45,437 nt of DNA from Gammaproteobacteria bacterium (lineage in GTDB: Bacteria; Pseudomonadota; Gammaproteobacteria; SZUA-140). The first letter of the stretch is position 1. Every line of letters starts with the position of its first letter. The stretch is taken from assembly GCA_026981935.1 (NCBI GenBank), contig JALSIC010000032.1, positions 1-45,437 of the forward strand. The letters are read 5' to 3'. Of the stretch, positions 8,931-20,139 are shown piece by piece. The notes beneath the pieces are model-generated. The model was not told the origin of the DNA, made no database searches, and was given only the letters and a program-made list of their open reading frames with translations. Both the position numbers and the translations under genes were made by a program.

Positions 8931-10436
8931 TCAATGCAGCAGCGACTGCAGATGGGGCAGAAGATCCCCTGCCAGGAGCCCCCGCATACCTGCCTGCGCG
9001 GCCCGGTCGCCGGCACAGGCATGGAGACAGACACCGAGTCGTGCGGCATCACCCGCGCTCACCCCCTGGGCGATGAGTGCCGCAATGACACCGGTGAGGA
9101 CATCCCCCACGCCCGCCGTCGCCATGCCGGGGTTGCCGGCATCACACAAGGCAAGCGGATGCCCGGACTCACAGACCAGGCTGCCGTTGCCCTTCAATAC
9201 GATCACGCCGCCGTAGCGGGCCTGCAGCGCCTGCACTGCGGCAAAACGGTCGGACTGGACGGCGGCGGTCCGCGTCTCGCCCAGGAGGCGGGCCGCCTCG
9301 CCCGGATGCGGAGTCAGCACCCAGTCCTCCCGCGAAGCGGGTTCCAGGGCGAGCAGATTCAGGGCATCGGCGTCCGCCACCAGCGGCAGGCCGGACTCCA
9401 GGACGGCATCCAGCAATCCACGGGCCCAGGACGTGCGGCCCAGGCCCGGCCCCACCGCCACCACCGTCGCCCGTTCCAGCAGCGGCCGCAGGTCCGGGGC
9501 GCCGGCCACCCCGTGGACCATCAATTCGGGCCGGGTCAGATTCAATACACTTGCGTGACCGGGCGCCGTGGCGACGCTCACCAGGCCGGCACCACAACGC
9601 GCCGCGGCCTCCGCCGCCAGCCGCGGCGCCCCGCTCATTCCCGGCGCGCCGCCCACCACCAGGACATGGCCATAATCCCCCTTGTGACTGGCCTGACGGC
9701 GCGGCGGCAGGAGACGGCGCATTGCCCGGTAATCGAGTCGCACGGCTGCCGGGGGCAGGCGGGCGAGAATCCCGTCAGGGACCTGCAGGCTGTCGTAATG
9801 GAGGCGCCCGCAATGATCCGGACCCTGGGCCGTGAACAGCCCCTGCTTGAGCCCGATGAAGGTGACAGTGGCCTGGGCTCGCACCGCGCAACCCTGCACC
9901 ACTCCCCGGTCGGCATGCAGGCCGGAGGGCACGTCCAGGGCCAGTACCGGCGCATCCGCCGCGTTCATGGCCGTGATGGCCTGCCGCCAGCGCCCCGTCA
10001 CTTCCCGGTCCAGTCCCGTACCCAGCAAGGCATCCACCAGCACGTCGCACGCCGCGACCTCGTCACTTTCCCCTCCCTCTGCCGCAAAGGACCGCGGCGT
10101 CACGCCCGCGGCGATCAACGCCTCATAGGCCAGCCGCGCATCTCCCGAGAGGCGCCCGGCATCCGCCAGCAGCCATACGGTCACCGCCAGACCTGCTTCA
10201 CGGGCACAACGGGCCACGACGAAACCGTCACCCCCATTGTTGCCGCCACCACACAGGACACCGATTCGACGAGCCGCAGGCCACCGGCCGCGCAGGCAGG
10301 CGAAGGCGGCCTCGCCGGCACGTTGCATGAGAACGCGCCCGGGAATGCCGAATTCCTCGATGGCAATACGGTCCAGTTCGCGCACCTGTTCCGCACGGTA
10401 CAAATGCTGGGGAAGAGGCTCCATCCGCGCTATCAT
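8931..10436 (-). CDS. nnr: Bifunctional NAD(P)H-hydrate epimerase / ADP-dependent dehydratase
   Basis: The enzyme repairs damaged nicotinamide cofactors. The N-terminal YjeF_N domain (about 1-210) epimerises R- and S-NAD(P)HX, and the C-terminal ribokinase-like domain (about 220-500) dehydrates S-NAD(P)HX. Visible motifs are LCGGGNNGGDGFV and DALLGTGLDREV in the first half. The second half has HKGDYGHVLVVGGAPGMSGA, TPHPGEAARLLG, VLKGNGSLV and AGNPGMATAGVGDVLTG with the catalytic Asp. Length (501 aa) matches the fused form. It heads the nnr-tsaE-amidase-mutL run, which is divergent from queG with 56 bases between starts. Confidence 0.94.
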   Translation of the reverse strand: MIARMEPLPQHLYRAEQVRELDRIAIEEFGIPGRVLMQRAGEAAFACLRGRWPAARRIGVLCGGGNNGGDGFVVARCAREAGLAVTVWLLADAGRLSGDARLAYEALIAAGVTPRSFAAEGGESDEVAACDVLVDALLGTGLDREVTGRWRQAITAMNAADAPVLALDVPSGLHADRGVVQGCAVRAQATVTFIGLKQGLFTAQGPDHCGRLHYDSLQVPDGILARLPPAAVRLDYRAMRRLLPPRRQASHKGDYGHVLVVGGAPGMSGAPRLAAEAAARCGAGLVSVATAPGHASVLNLTRPELMVHGVAGAPDLRPLLERATVVAVGPGLGRTSWARGLLDAVLESGLPLVADADALNLLALEPASREDWVLTPHPGEAARLLGETRTAAVQSDRFAAVQALQARYGGVIVLKGNGSLVCESGHPLALCDAGNPGMATAGVGDVLTGVIAALIAQGVSAGDAARLGVCLHACAGDRAAQAGMRGLLAGDLLPHLQSLLH

Positions 10437-10492
10437 ATCTGAAAAGCCATTCTTCGATCATCGTACTTCCTGAAAAGCTTCGGCCATTCCCC

Positions 10493-11596
10493 ATGTCACT
10501 GCCCTCCCCGTCTCCTGCCGTCGACTATTCCCGGTTGGCCCGCCGCATCAAGGGCTGGGCTCGCGAACTGGGGTTCCAGCAGGCCGGCATCGCCGATACC
10601 GGCCTGCCCGTGGACGAAGCCTGGCTGGAAGACTGGCTGACACAGGGATATCACGGCGAAATGGACTACATGGCCCGTCACGGCCGCAAGCGCAGCCGCC
10701 CGGAACAACTCGTACCGGGCACCCTGCGCATCGTCTCCGTCCGTATGGACTATCTCCCGCCCAGGGCCGCGCCGGCTGAGGCCGTGCTGGCCGATCCACG
10801 CCGCGGCTATGTCTCCCGCTATGCCCTGGGGCGAGACTATCACAAGGTACTGCGCAGGCGGCTGAGAAAGCTGGCCGACAGGATTGCCGCGACGGCAGGC
10901 CCCTTCGGCCACCGGGTTTTCGTCGACAGCGCGCCGGTCCTCGAAAAGGCCCTGGCACGCAAGGCCGGACTGGGCTGGATCGGCAAACACACCAACCTCA
11001 TCAACCGCAAGGCCGGATCATGGTTCTTTCTCGGTGAAATCTACACGGACCTCCCCCTCCCCGTGGACCGCGCCCAGGACGATCCCCTCGCCGGCCATTG
11101 CGGGGCATGCCGGCGCTGCCTGGACATCTGTCCCACGGGTGCCATCGTCGCGCCCTACCGCCTCGACGCACGGCGCTGCATCTCCTATCTCACCATCGAA
11201 TTGCGCGGCAGCATCCCCGAACACCTGCGACCTCTGATGGGAAACCGGATCTATGGCTGCGATGATTGTCAGCTCGTCTGTCCATGGAACCGTTTTGCGC
11301 GGCTTGCGACCGAGGATGACTTCCATCCCCGTCACGGACTGGATGCCCCAGGCCTGCTGGCCCTGTTCGCGTGGAGCGAGACGGAGTTCCTGCGATATAC
11401 TGAAGGCAGCGCCATCCGGCGCATCGGCTATCAATGCTGGTTGCGCAACATCGCCGTGGCCCTGGGCAACGGCCCGCCGGATCCGTCTGTCATGGCGGCG
11501 CTCCAGGCACGGCGGGAAGCGGTATCGCCACTGGTGAGGGAGCATATCGACTGGGCCCTGCGGCAATTGCAGGACAAGGCGCACGGGCACGGGTAA
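10493..11596 (+). CDS. queG: Epoxyqueuosine reductase
   Basis: QueG performs the last step of queuosine synthesis, reducing epoxyqueuosine to queuosine in tRNA with cobalamin and two [4Fe-4S] clusters. The 367-aa product contains the ferredoxin motifs CGACRRCLDICPTGAI and CDDCQLVCPWNRF. It also has VDSAPVLEKALARKAGLGWIG and RCISYLTIELRG, all typical of the family. The start MSLPSPSPAVDYSRLARRIK is consistent with family length. It is divergent from nnr, and the nnr-queG-tsaE neighbourhood is common in gammaproteobacteria. Confidence 0.95.
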   Translation: MSLPSPSPAVDYSRLARRIKGWARELGFQQAGIADTGLPVDEAWLEDWLTQGYHGEMDYMARHGRKRSRPEQLVPGTLRIVSVRMDYLPPRAAPAEAVLADPRRGYVSRYALGRDYHKVLRRRLRKLADRIAATAGPFGHRVFVDSAPVLEKALARKAGLGWIGKHTNLINRKAGSWFFLGEIYTDLPLPVDRAQDDPLAGHCGACRRCLDICPTGAIVAPYRLDARRCISYLTIELRGSIPEHLRPLMGNRIYGCDDCQLVCPWNRFARLATEDDFHPRHGLDAPGLLALFAWSETEFLRYTEGSAIRRIGYQCWLRNIAVALGNGPPDPSVMAALQARREAVSPLVREHIDWALRQLQDKAHGHG

Positions 11597-11612
11597 ATAC
11601 AGGAAACGAGTC

Positions 11613-12218
11613 ATGCACGGAAACAAGATCCACCCCGGCAATACCCGGCAATCCCTGAAGCGCAGGCCGCCGACGATCCTGGCGATCCTGTCCCTTCTGC
11701 TCCTTCTCACCGCCTCCGCAGTGATGGCACTGGACCTGAAGGCGCCCCCCCTGGCGCCGCTGGCGGAAGACGGCATCCACGATCCCAAGGGCGCAGCCAT
11801 TGACGTACTTCAGGAGCCGCGAGAGGCAATGAAAGACTTTCCCAAGGACCGGCGTGGCGAAGTGGACTGGGTACGCGCCCTCCAGGAGGGTTATATCAAT
11901 CCACGCAAAAGCCGTACCGGCGACCCATGGGAAGAGGCCCTGCCCATGGAGATGGACTTCGACATCATCATGAAAAACACCATGGGCATGCCCTGGGTGC
12001 GCTTTCCCCACAAACCCCACACCCAGTGGCTTGCCTGCAGCAATTGCCATCCCAAGATTTTCATCCCCCGCGAAGGGGCCAATGACATCAGCATGACCAA
12101 GGTGCTGCGCGGCGAATATTGCGGGCGCTGCCACGACAAGGTCTCATTCAGCCTTTTCGTCTGTGAACGCTGCCACAGCGTGCCCCACGAAAATTCTCCG
12201 CCACCATGGTGGAAGTAA
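11613..12218 (+). CDS. Secreted triheme c-type (c7-like) cytochrome
   Basis: This small periplasmic or membrane-tethered electron carrier (201 aa) has three heme-binding motifs near the C-terminus: CSNCH, CGRCH and CERCH. Extra His residues (FPHKPHTQW, HSVPHE) could serve as distal ligands. An N-terminal hydrophobic helix (about 20-40, ILAILSLLLLLTASAVMA) acts as signal or anchor. Between the helix and the hemes is a ~95-residue region with no domain I recognise. It begins 16 bases after queG, so co-transcription is likely. The redox partner is not evident from context. The spacing and small size resemble c(7)-type triheme proteins; the assignment is by motif only. Confidence 0.85.
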   Translation: MHGNKIHPGNTRQSLKRRPPTILAILSLLLLLTASAVMALDLKAPPLAPLAEDGIHDPKGAAIDVLQEPREAMKDFPKDRRGEVDWVRALQEGYINPRKSRTGDPWEEALPMEMDFDIIMKNTMGMPWVRFPHKPHTQWLACSNCHPKIFIPREGANDISMTKVLRGEYCGRCHDKVSFSLFVCERCHSVPHENSPPPWWK

Positions 12219-12275
12219 AACCCCATCATCCTGCCTGAACTCTTCGCGCCGAGGGCGGCGTACCTGCGGTGATTT

Positions 12276-12285
12276 AGGTATAATG
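12276..12285 (+). promoter_or_regulatory. Candidate -10 element upstream of ppc
   Basis: TATAAT at about 12279-12284 lies roughly 100 bases before the ppc start in the 169-base gap after the cytochrome gene. A -35 match is poor, so this is a tentative promoter. Confidence 0.35.
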
Positions 12286-12387
12286 GCGCCCTTCGCCTGG
12301 CAGGAGCTCCGGCGGAGAGACGGATCTTTCGTTTTTTCCAGAACCTCTATCAGAAATTCATGACAGGATGGTGATCGGGCGCAAGCC

Positions 12388-15180
<2,793 letters not shown>

Positions 15181-15185
15181 CTACC

Positions 15186-15234
15186 GCCCTGCCCTCTGCC
15201 CTCTGTCCTCTGTCCTCTGTCCTCCGTCCTCTGA
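15186..15234. repeat. Polypyrimidine 7-bp tandem repeat between ppc and panD
   Basis: The whole 56-base gap between convergent ppc and panD is a C/T-rich run built on CCTCTGT-like units, about six imperfect copies. No hairpin terminator is visible here. Confidence 0.7.
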
Positions 15235-15236
15235 AT

Positions 15237-15617
15237 TCAGGCAACCTGGAGGGGAATGCTGTCGCGGGTATGGGTGATCCTGTTGTTCTCGTCCAGATAG
15301 ACGAGGCGGGGTGAATGGCCGGCAACTTCCTGGGCGTTGAGCACGGCATAACTGCAGATGATGACCCGGTCGCCGGGACTGGCCTTGTGGGCCGCGGCAC
15401 CGTTGATGGAAATGGTGCCCGAGCCGCGCTCGGCCCGGATGGCATAGGTGACGAAGCGCTCGCCATTGTCGATGTTGTAAATGTGAATCTGTTCGTACTC
15501 GTGGATGTCGGCGGCCTCCAGCAGCGCTTCGTCGATGGCACAGGACCCTTCATAGTCCAGTTCCACCTGGGTGACACAGGCACGATGCAGCTTGGCCTTC
15601 AGCATGGTCCGATTCAT
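15237..15617 (-). CDS. panD: Aspartate 1-decarboxylase proenzyme
   Basis: PanD makes beta-alanine from aspartate for pantothenate synthesis. The 126-aa proenzyme has the self-cleavage site in DYEGSCAID, where Gly24-Ser25 is cut and Ser25 becomes the pyruvoyl cofactor. [20 protein letters not shown] and the terminal IPLQVA match the family. ATG 15617 ([13 protein letters not shown]) places the cleavage site at 24/25 as in E. coli; the frame's earlier ATG three codons upstream is less likely. The gene lies 112 bases downstream of panC on the same strand. Confidence 0.95.
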   Translation of the reverse strand: MNRTMLKAKLHRACVTQVELDYEGSCAIDEALLEAADIHEYEQIHIYNIDNGERFVTYAIRAERGSGTISINGAAAHKASPGDRVIICSYAVLNAQEVAGHSPRLVYLDENNRITHTRDSIPLQVA

Positions 15618-15729
15618 AGGTCTCAATCCAATAGCCGATGGAAACGACGCCGCACGCTCAGGCCTGCAGCGTCGGCACGGATTTTAACACCAAAGAAGTG
15701 GGGGGAAAAATCTTTTTCATATCCGTAGC

Positions 15730-16587
15730 TTACTCCTTGCGCCACGCTGCGCGGACATTGTCGATGAGACGGGCGCTGCCCAGCCAGGCGGCGGCGAGGA
15801 CGATCAGCTCCCGGTCGCCCGGGTGCGGCAGCGCCAGATCTCCGGCGCGACGGATGCTGAAATATTCCGGCCGCAGGCCGCCGGCCGCCACGGCCGCCAT
15901 GCCCGCCGCCTCCAGCGCGGCATAGTCCTTGCGACCCGCCTCCAGCGCAGCCGCGGCCTCGCACAGGCTGCGATACAGGACGGGCGCCCGGCGGCGCTCT
16001 GCTTCATCCAGATAACGGTTGCGGGAACTCATGGCAAGTCCGTCCCGCTCCCGCACCGTGGGAACCGGTACGATGTCCACTGCCAGGTCCAGATCCTCCA
16101 CCAGGCGCTGGATCAGCAGGAGCTGCTGATAGTCCTTTTCCCCGAAGACGGCCACATCGGGGCGCACGATATTGAACAGCTTGCAGACCACCGTGGCCAC
16201 GCCCGCGAAGTGCCCCGGCCGGAAGAGTCCGCACAGGGTATCCGACAGGCCCGGCACGATCACGCGGGTGTTCCGGCCCGGGGCGCGGGCATAGATCGAC
16301 CCGGGTGCCGGCGCAAAGACGGCCGCCACACCCGCCTCCCCGAGCGCGGCAACATCCTCCTCGAATGTCCGGGGATAGGCGGCATAGTCGGCGGGATCAT
16401 TGAACTGCAGGGGATTGACGAAGATACTGGCCACCACCACCTCCGCATGACGCCGCGCCGCGGCCACGAGGGCGAGATGCCCGGCATGCAGGTTGCCCAT
16501 GGTGGGCACGAAGGCCAGGGTGTGCCCCCCGCCTCGCAGGCGTTGCACGGCAGCGCGCATGGCCCCGGGGTCGCGCAGGATCTCCAT
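15730..16587 (-). CDS. panC: Pantothenate synthetase (pantoate-beta-alanine ligase)
   Basis: PanC joins pantoate and beta-alanine using ATP. The 285-aa product has the nucleotidyltransferase HIGH-type motif in PTMGNLHAGHLALV, then SIFVNPLQFN, FGEKDYQQLLLIQR and AMSSRNRYLDEAERR. The start overlaps the panB stop by one base (TGATG), which implies coupled translation. Together with panB and panD it completes the pantothenate branch. Confidence 0.96.
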   Translation of the reverse strand: MEILRDPGAMRAAVQRLRGGGHTLAFVPTMGNLHAGHLALVAAARRHAEVVVASIFVNPLQFNDPADYAAYPRTFEEDVAALGEAGVAAVFAPAPGSIYARAPGRNTRVIVPGLSDTLCGLFRPGHFAGVATVVCKLFNIVRPDVAVFGEKDYQQLLLIQRLVEDLDLAVDIVPVPTVRERDGLAMSSRNRYLDEAERRRAPVLYRSLCEAAAALEAGRKDYAALEAAGMAAVAAGGLRPEYFSIRRAGDLALPHPGDRELIVLAAAWLGSARLIDNVRAAWRKE

Positions 16588-17402
16588 CAGCGGAAACCGT
16601 GTTCCGGGCCGGGAAAGCTGCCTGCCTTGACCTCCCGCACGTAGGCGGACAATGCCGCGGGAATGCTGCCTTCCTGGGCGAGGAAATCCTTGACGAAACG
16701 GGGCCGCCTGCCCGGCGTGATACCCAGCATGTCATAGACCACCAGCACCTGCCCATCGCAGTCCGGGCCGGCCCCGATACCGATCACGGGCACCGGCACA
16801 TTCGTGCTGACCTCCCGGGCCAGTGCCGCCGGAACGCATTCCAGCAACAACAGGTCGGCGCCGGCCTCGCACAAGCGGCGGGCGCCTTCCACGATGCGCC
16901 GGGCGGCCTCTGGATCCCGTCCCTGCACGGGATAACCGCCCAGCTTGTGCACCGACTGGGGCTGGAGGCCCAGGTGGGCGCAGACGGGAATGCCACGGCG
17001 GCTGAGGAGGGATACGGTCTCGGCCATCTCGCCACCGCCCTCGATCTTGATCACGTGGGCGCCGCCCTCTTTCATGAGGCGCGCACCGTCCTCCAATGCC
17101 CGCTGTGGCGTCAGGTCGCTCATGAAAGGCAGATCCGCCATGATCAGCGCGCGGCGCCGGCCCCGGGCGACACAGGCACAGTGATAGATCATGTCCTCGA
17201 CGGTCACCGGCAGCGTGGTCTCCCGCCCCTGGATCACCATGCCCAGCGAATCACCCACCAGCAGCACCTCCACGCCTGCCTGCTCCTCCAGCGCTGCAAA
17301 GGTGGCATCGTAGGCCGTGAGGCAGGCGAACCGACCACCCCGCGCCTTCAGTTCGCGCAGGCTGGCCACCGTCACGGGCGCACTGTCTCTTTCATCGCTC
17401 AT
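16587..17402 (-). CDS. panB: 3-methyl-2-oxobutanoate hydroxymethyltransferase
   Basis: PanB transfers a hydroxymethyl group from methylene-tetrahydrofolate to alpha-ketoisovalerate, giving ketopantoate. The 271-aa product shows LTAYDATFAALEEQAGVEVLLVGDSLGMV, ALIMADLPFMS, VIKIEGGGEMAE and the catalytic region LLLECVPAALA. It follows the deoxynucleoside kinase gene after 15 bases and overlaps panC by one base. Its folate cofactor links it to the adjacent folK gene. Confidence 0.96.
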   Translation of the reverse strand: MSDERDSAPVTVASLRELKARGGRFACLTAYDATFAALEEQAGVEVLLVGDSLGMVIQGRETTLPVTVEDMIYHCACVARGRRRALIMADLPFMSDLTPQRALEDGARLMKEGGAHVIKIEGGGEMAETVSLLSRRGIPVCAHLGLQPQSVHKLGGYPVQGRDPEAARRIVEGARRLCEAGADLLLLECVPAALAREVSTNVPVPVIGIGAGPDCDGQVLVVYDMLGITPGRRPRFVKDFLAQEGSIPAALSAYVREVKAGSFPGPEHGFR

Positions 17403-17417
17403 CCCGGGGCCTTCCTC

Positions 17418-18071
17418 TCACAGGGTCAACGGCAGTGGATTGAAATAATGGCGGCCGCTGGAGATGGTGCAGACCTTTTCCAGCAAGGCCTCGTAGTCCT
17501 CTTCCTTGTTGACGGGGTCGATCTCGGCGGCATTGACGATCAACAGGGGAGAGGCCGTGTAATAATGGAACAGGCGCGCATAGGCATCCACCACCCGCTG
17601 CAGATAGTCGGCATCGATCAGTTGTTCGTGGGGAATACCGCGCCGCCGGATGCGTGCCAGCAGGATCTCCACCGGCGCCTGGAGATAGACCACCAGGTCC
17701 GGCTGCGGCGCATCCAGGGTGAGCTGCTCGTAGACCTGTTCGTAGAGCCGCAGTTCGTCGTCATCCAGGGTCAGCCGGGCGAAGAGACGGTCCTTCTCCA
17801 TGAGGAAATCCGCCACCCGCACGGGACGGAAAATGTCCCCCTGGCGCAGCGCCTGCATCTGGCGCGCGCGCTGAAAAAGGAAAAAAAGCTGGGTCTGCAG
17901 GGCCGCCTCGCGGGGATTGCGGTAGAACCGTTCCAGAAAGGGATTCTCCTCGGCACCCTCCAGCAGCAATTCGCTGCCGAAACTGCGGGCGAGACGCTGC
18001 GCCAGGCTGGTCTTGCCCACCCCGATGGGTCCCTCGACGACGATGTAGTCAGGATGTCTGCGCGAAGTCAT
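17418..18071 (-). CDS. Deoxynucleoside kinase (dAK/dGK family)
   Basis: This P-loop kinase should phosphorylate deoxynucleosides for nucleotide salvage; the preferred base cannot be read from sequence. The 217-aa product has a Walker A motif (VVEGPIGVGKTSLAQRL), FFLFQRARQMQ, the DRY-like ADFLMEKDRLFA segment and a lid region ARIRRRGIPHEQ. The gene overlaps folK by 23 bases and lies 15 bases upstream of panB. This position inside a folK-panBC cluster is recurrent in gammaproteobacteria, though its metabolic logic is unclear. Confidence 0.85.
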   Translation of the reverse strand: MTSRRHPDYIVVEGPIGVGKTSLAQRLARSFGSELLLEGAEENPFLERFYRNPREAALQTQLFFLFQRARQMQALRQGDIFRPVRVADFLMEKDRLFARLTLDDDELRLYEQVYEQLTLDAPQPDLVVYLQAPVEILLARIRRRGIPHEQLIDADYLQRVVDAYARLFHYYTASPLLIVNAAEIDPVNKEEDYEALLEKVCTISSGRHYFNPLPLTL

Positions 18072-18567
18072 GGCCAGGATTCATCCGGTGCAGACCCCGC
18101 TCGGGACAACGCGCCCGCAGCGCGGCTACCGGGCCCAGGCCGGGAATCTCCAGGCGGGGTGCGATCTCGTAGAGAGGATACAGGACAAACTCGCGCTGCG
18201 ACAATCCGGGATGCGGCAGAATCAGATCCGGCCCCGCCATCACCCGGTCGCCATAGAGAAGCAGATCCAGATCCAGGACGCGCGGCCCCCAGCGCTCCCC
18301 TGAGCGCACCCGGCCATGACGGCGCTCGATGTCCAGCAGGGACGCCAGCAGGCAATGAGGATCGAGGCGGGTTGCGAGTTCGGCGACGGCATTGACATAG
18401 TGCGGCTGGTCCTGACGCCCCAGGGGCAGGCTGCGATAGAGGGCGGAACGGCGCAGACAGCGCGTGCGGGGCAGGTGTGCCAGCGCATCAAAGGCACGCC
18501 TCACCTGGCCGGCGGGATCGTCGAGATTGCTGCCCAGGCCGACGAAGGCCTGCACCGGCATGGCCAT
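18049..18567 (-). CDS. folK: 6-hydroxymethyl-7,8-dihydropterin pyrophosphokinase
   Basis: FolK pyrophosphorylates hydroxymethyl-dihydropterin in folate synthesis. The 172-aa product begins with FVGLGSNLDDPAGQVRRA and carries the HPPK signature RWGPRVLDLDLLLYG and LPHPGLSQREFVLYPL. ATG 18567 lies six bases after the pcnB stop, and the 3' end overlaps the kinase gene by 23 bases, so the cluster is likely one transcript. Confidence 0.95.
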   Translation of the reverse strand: MAMPVQAFVGLGSNLDDPAGQVRRAFDALAHLPRTRCLRRSALYRSLPLGRQDQPHYVNAVAELATRLDPHCLLASLLDIERRHGRVRSGERWGPRVLDLDLLLYGDRVMAGPDLILPHPGLSQREFVLYPLYEIAPRLEIPGLGPVAALRARCPERGLHRMNPGHDFAQTS

Positions 18568-18573
18568 GAGGCG

Positions 18574-19887
18574 TCAGGCCTCCTGCTGCTGGGGTTTCCG
18601 GCTCCTGCGGCGGCGCCTGCGGCGCCGTCTCCCGGCTGCCGCGCCCTGGCAGAGGGCCGCGCGCTCGGCCTCGTCCGGGGTCTCCTGCAGCTGCGTCCAC
18701 CACTCGGCTGCCTCTGCCACCGCCTCCCCGGCCTCGGCACGCAGGAGCAGGAAATCATAGGCGGCGCGGAACCGGGGATGTTCCAGCAGGCGCAGCGCCC
18801 GCTTCGAGGGAACCCGCTCCAGGCGCGGCTGGAGCTGCCAGATCTCGCGTGACTGGATGGCGAAACGCCGCGGCAGCACCACGTGTTGCTGCGCTGCGGA
18901 CAAGACCTCCCGCCCGGCGAGCTGACAGGCCTGCAGCGCGGTCATGCCCTCGGTCTCCTGCAGCCGCTGCACGCGGGCGCGCAGGGGCTCCCATAGCAGG
19001 GCGGCGAAGAGAAACGCCGGCGTCACCGGCTTGTCCTCGGCAAGACGCAGGTCGGTATTTTCCAGGGCGCGCAGCACGAAGACATGGGGATAGCCTTCCT
19101 CTTCCCGGCTCAGGGCCTCTTCCGTCTCCGGAAACAGGTAACGAAACAGGTCGTAATGGCACAGCAGCTCATAGGTCGCCACGGCACAGCCGCCGAGCAG
19201 CAGCTTGAGCACTTCCTCGAAAAGCCGCGCCGGAGGAACGTCCGCCAGCAGCCGCCCCAGTCTGCGCATGGGCGCCTCGGTGCGGGGCTCGATGCGAAAC
19301 CCCAGCTTTGCGGCAAAACGCACGGCACGCAGAAGCCGCACGGGATCCTCGCGGTAACGCACCTCGGGATCGCCGATGAGGCGCAGCACGCCCGCCTTGA
19401 GGTCCGCCACGCCGCCCGTGTAATCCACCACCGAGAAGTCCTGGATATTGTAATAAAGGGCATTGACGGTGAAATCACGCCGCCAGGCATCCTCCTCTAT
19501 GGTGCCGAAGACGTTGTCGCGCAGGATCATGCCGTTTTCGATCACCCGGTCCGTACCCGCTTCCCCTGCGTCCGCCACGCCGACACCCGCCCGGAAGGTG
19601 GCCACCTCGATGATCTCGCGCCCGAAGTGGACATGCGCCAGGCGGAACCGGCGCCCGATGAGACGGCAGTTGCGAAACAGCTTCCTGACCTCCTCGGGAC
19701 GGGCATCGGTGGCCACATCGAAGTCCTTGGGCTCGCGGCCCAGCAGCATGTCACGCACGCAGCCGCCCACCAGGTAGGCGGCATACCCGGCATTTTTCAG
19801 ACGATAGAGAACCTTGAGCGCGTTTTCGCTGATCCCCGAACGCGAGATGTTGTGCTCGGCCCGGGGAATGATCGTGGGACTGCTGAT
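18574..19887 (-). CDS. pcnB: Poly(A) polymerase I, apparently initiated at ATC
   Basis: PcnB adds poly(A) tails to RNA 3' ends and promotes decay. The product (437 aa) has ISENALKVLYRLKNAGY, the nucleotidyltransferase core LVGGCVRDMLLGREPKDFDV with the metal-binding DFD, RRDFTVNALYYN, and a C-terminal Arg-rich tail as in E. coli PcnB. The conserved N-terminus (IIPRAEHNISRSGISENALK) extends well upstream of the first GTG at 19770, yet the frame meets TAA at 19894-19896 with no ATG, GTG or TTG between. GAGGT lies eight bases before an ATC at 19887 (GAGGTAAGCGACCATC), so ATC is the best start. E. coli pcnB is known to use AUU. ATC at 19872 and ATT at 19869 are alternatives. Confidence 0.9.
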   Translation of the reverse strand: MSSPTIIPRAEHNISRSGISENALKVLYRLKNAGYAAYLVGGCVRDMLLGREPKDFDVATDARPEEVRKLFRNCRLIGRRFRLAHVHFGREIIEVATFRAGVGVADAGEAGTDRVIENGMILRDNVFGTIEEDAWRRDFTVNALYYNIQDFSVVDYTGGVADLKAGVLRLIGDPEVRYREDPVRLLRAVRFAAKLGFRIEPRTEAPMRRLGRLLADVPPARLFEEVLKLLLGGCAVATYELLCHYDLFRYLFPETEEALSREEEGYPHVFVLRALENTDLRLAEDKPVTPAFLFAALLWEPLRARVQRLQETEGMTALQACQLAGREVLSAAQQHVVLPRRFAIQSREIWQLQPRLERVPSKRALRLLEHPRFRAAYDFLLLRAEAGEAVAEAAEWWTQLQETPDEAERAALCQGAAAGRRRRRRRRRSRKPQQQEA

Positions 19888-19967
19888 GGTCGCTTACCTC
19901 AATAACAAATCCGGAACAAATTCGGAATAAATTCGGGGAAACAAAGCCCGGTGACGACAAACCTGGC

Positions 19968-19995
19968 TTGTACTCTCCAGGAACCGCCGTATAAT
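19968..19995 (+). promoter_or_regulatory. Promoter of tRNA-Glu
   Basis: TTGTAC at 19968-19973 and a perfect TATAAT at 19990-19995 are separated by 16 bases; a GC-rich stretch (AGCCG) follows, as in stable-RNA promoters. Transcription would start near 20003, about 48 bases before the tRNA. The site lies between divergent pcnB and the tRNA gene. Confidence 0.7.
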
Positions 19996-20050
19996 AGCCG
20001 AAAAATGACCGCATAGCTGCACAAAGCCCGCATCCCGGCTTCCTTTTCCC

Positions 20051-20126
20051 GCTCCCTTCGTCTAGCGGCCTAGGACACCGCCCTCTCACGGCGGTAACAG
20101 GGGTTCGATTCCCCTAGGGAGCGCCA
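20051..20126 (+). tRNA. tRNA-Glu (anticodon CTC), CCA encoded
   Basis: The 76-base gene folds as a standard cloverleaf. The acceptor stem GCTCCCT pairs with AGGGAGC, followed by discriminator G and encoded CCA. The anticodon stem-loop CCGCC-CTCTCAC-GGCGG gives anticodon CTC. The T-loop is GGTTCGATTCC. A TA-flanked mini-element begins 13 bases past the CCA, so no terminator could be assigned. Confidence 0.97.
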
Positions 20127-20139
20127 ATCTTCCGCCTTA

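Noticed and set aside
8859-10442. 527-aa plus-strand frame
   Set aside because: Antisense shadow of nnr.
19770-19770. GTG 19770 as the pcnB start
   Set aside because: It lies in the middle of the conserved LVGGCVRD motif and would remove about 39 conserved residues.
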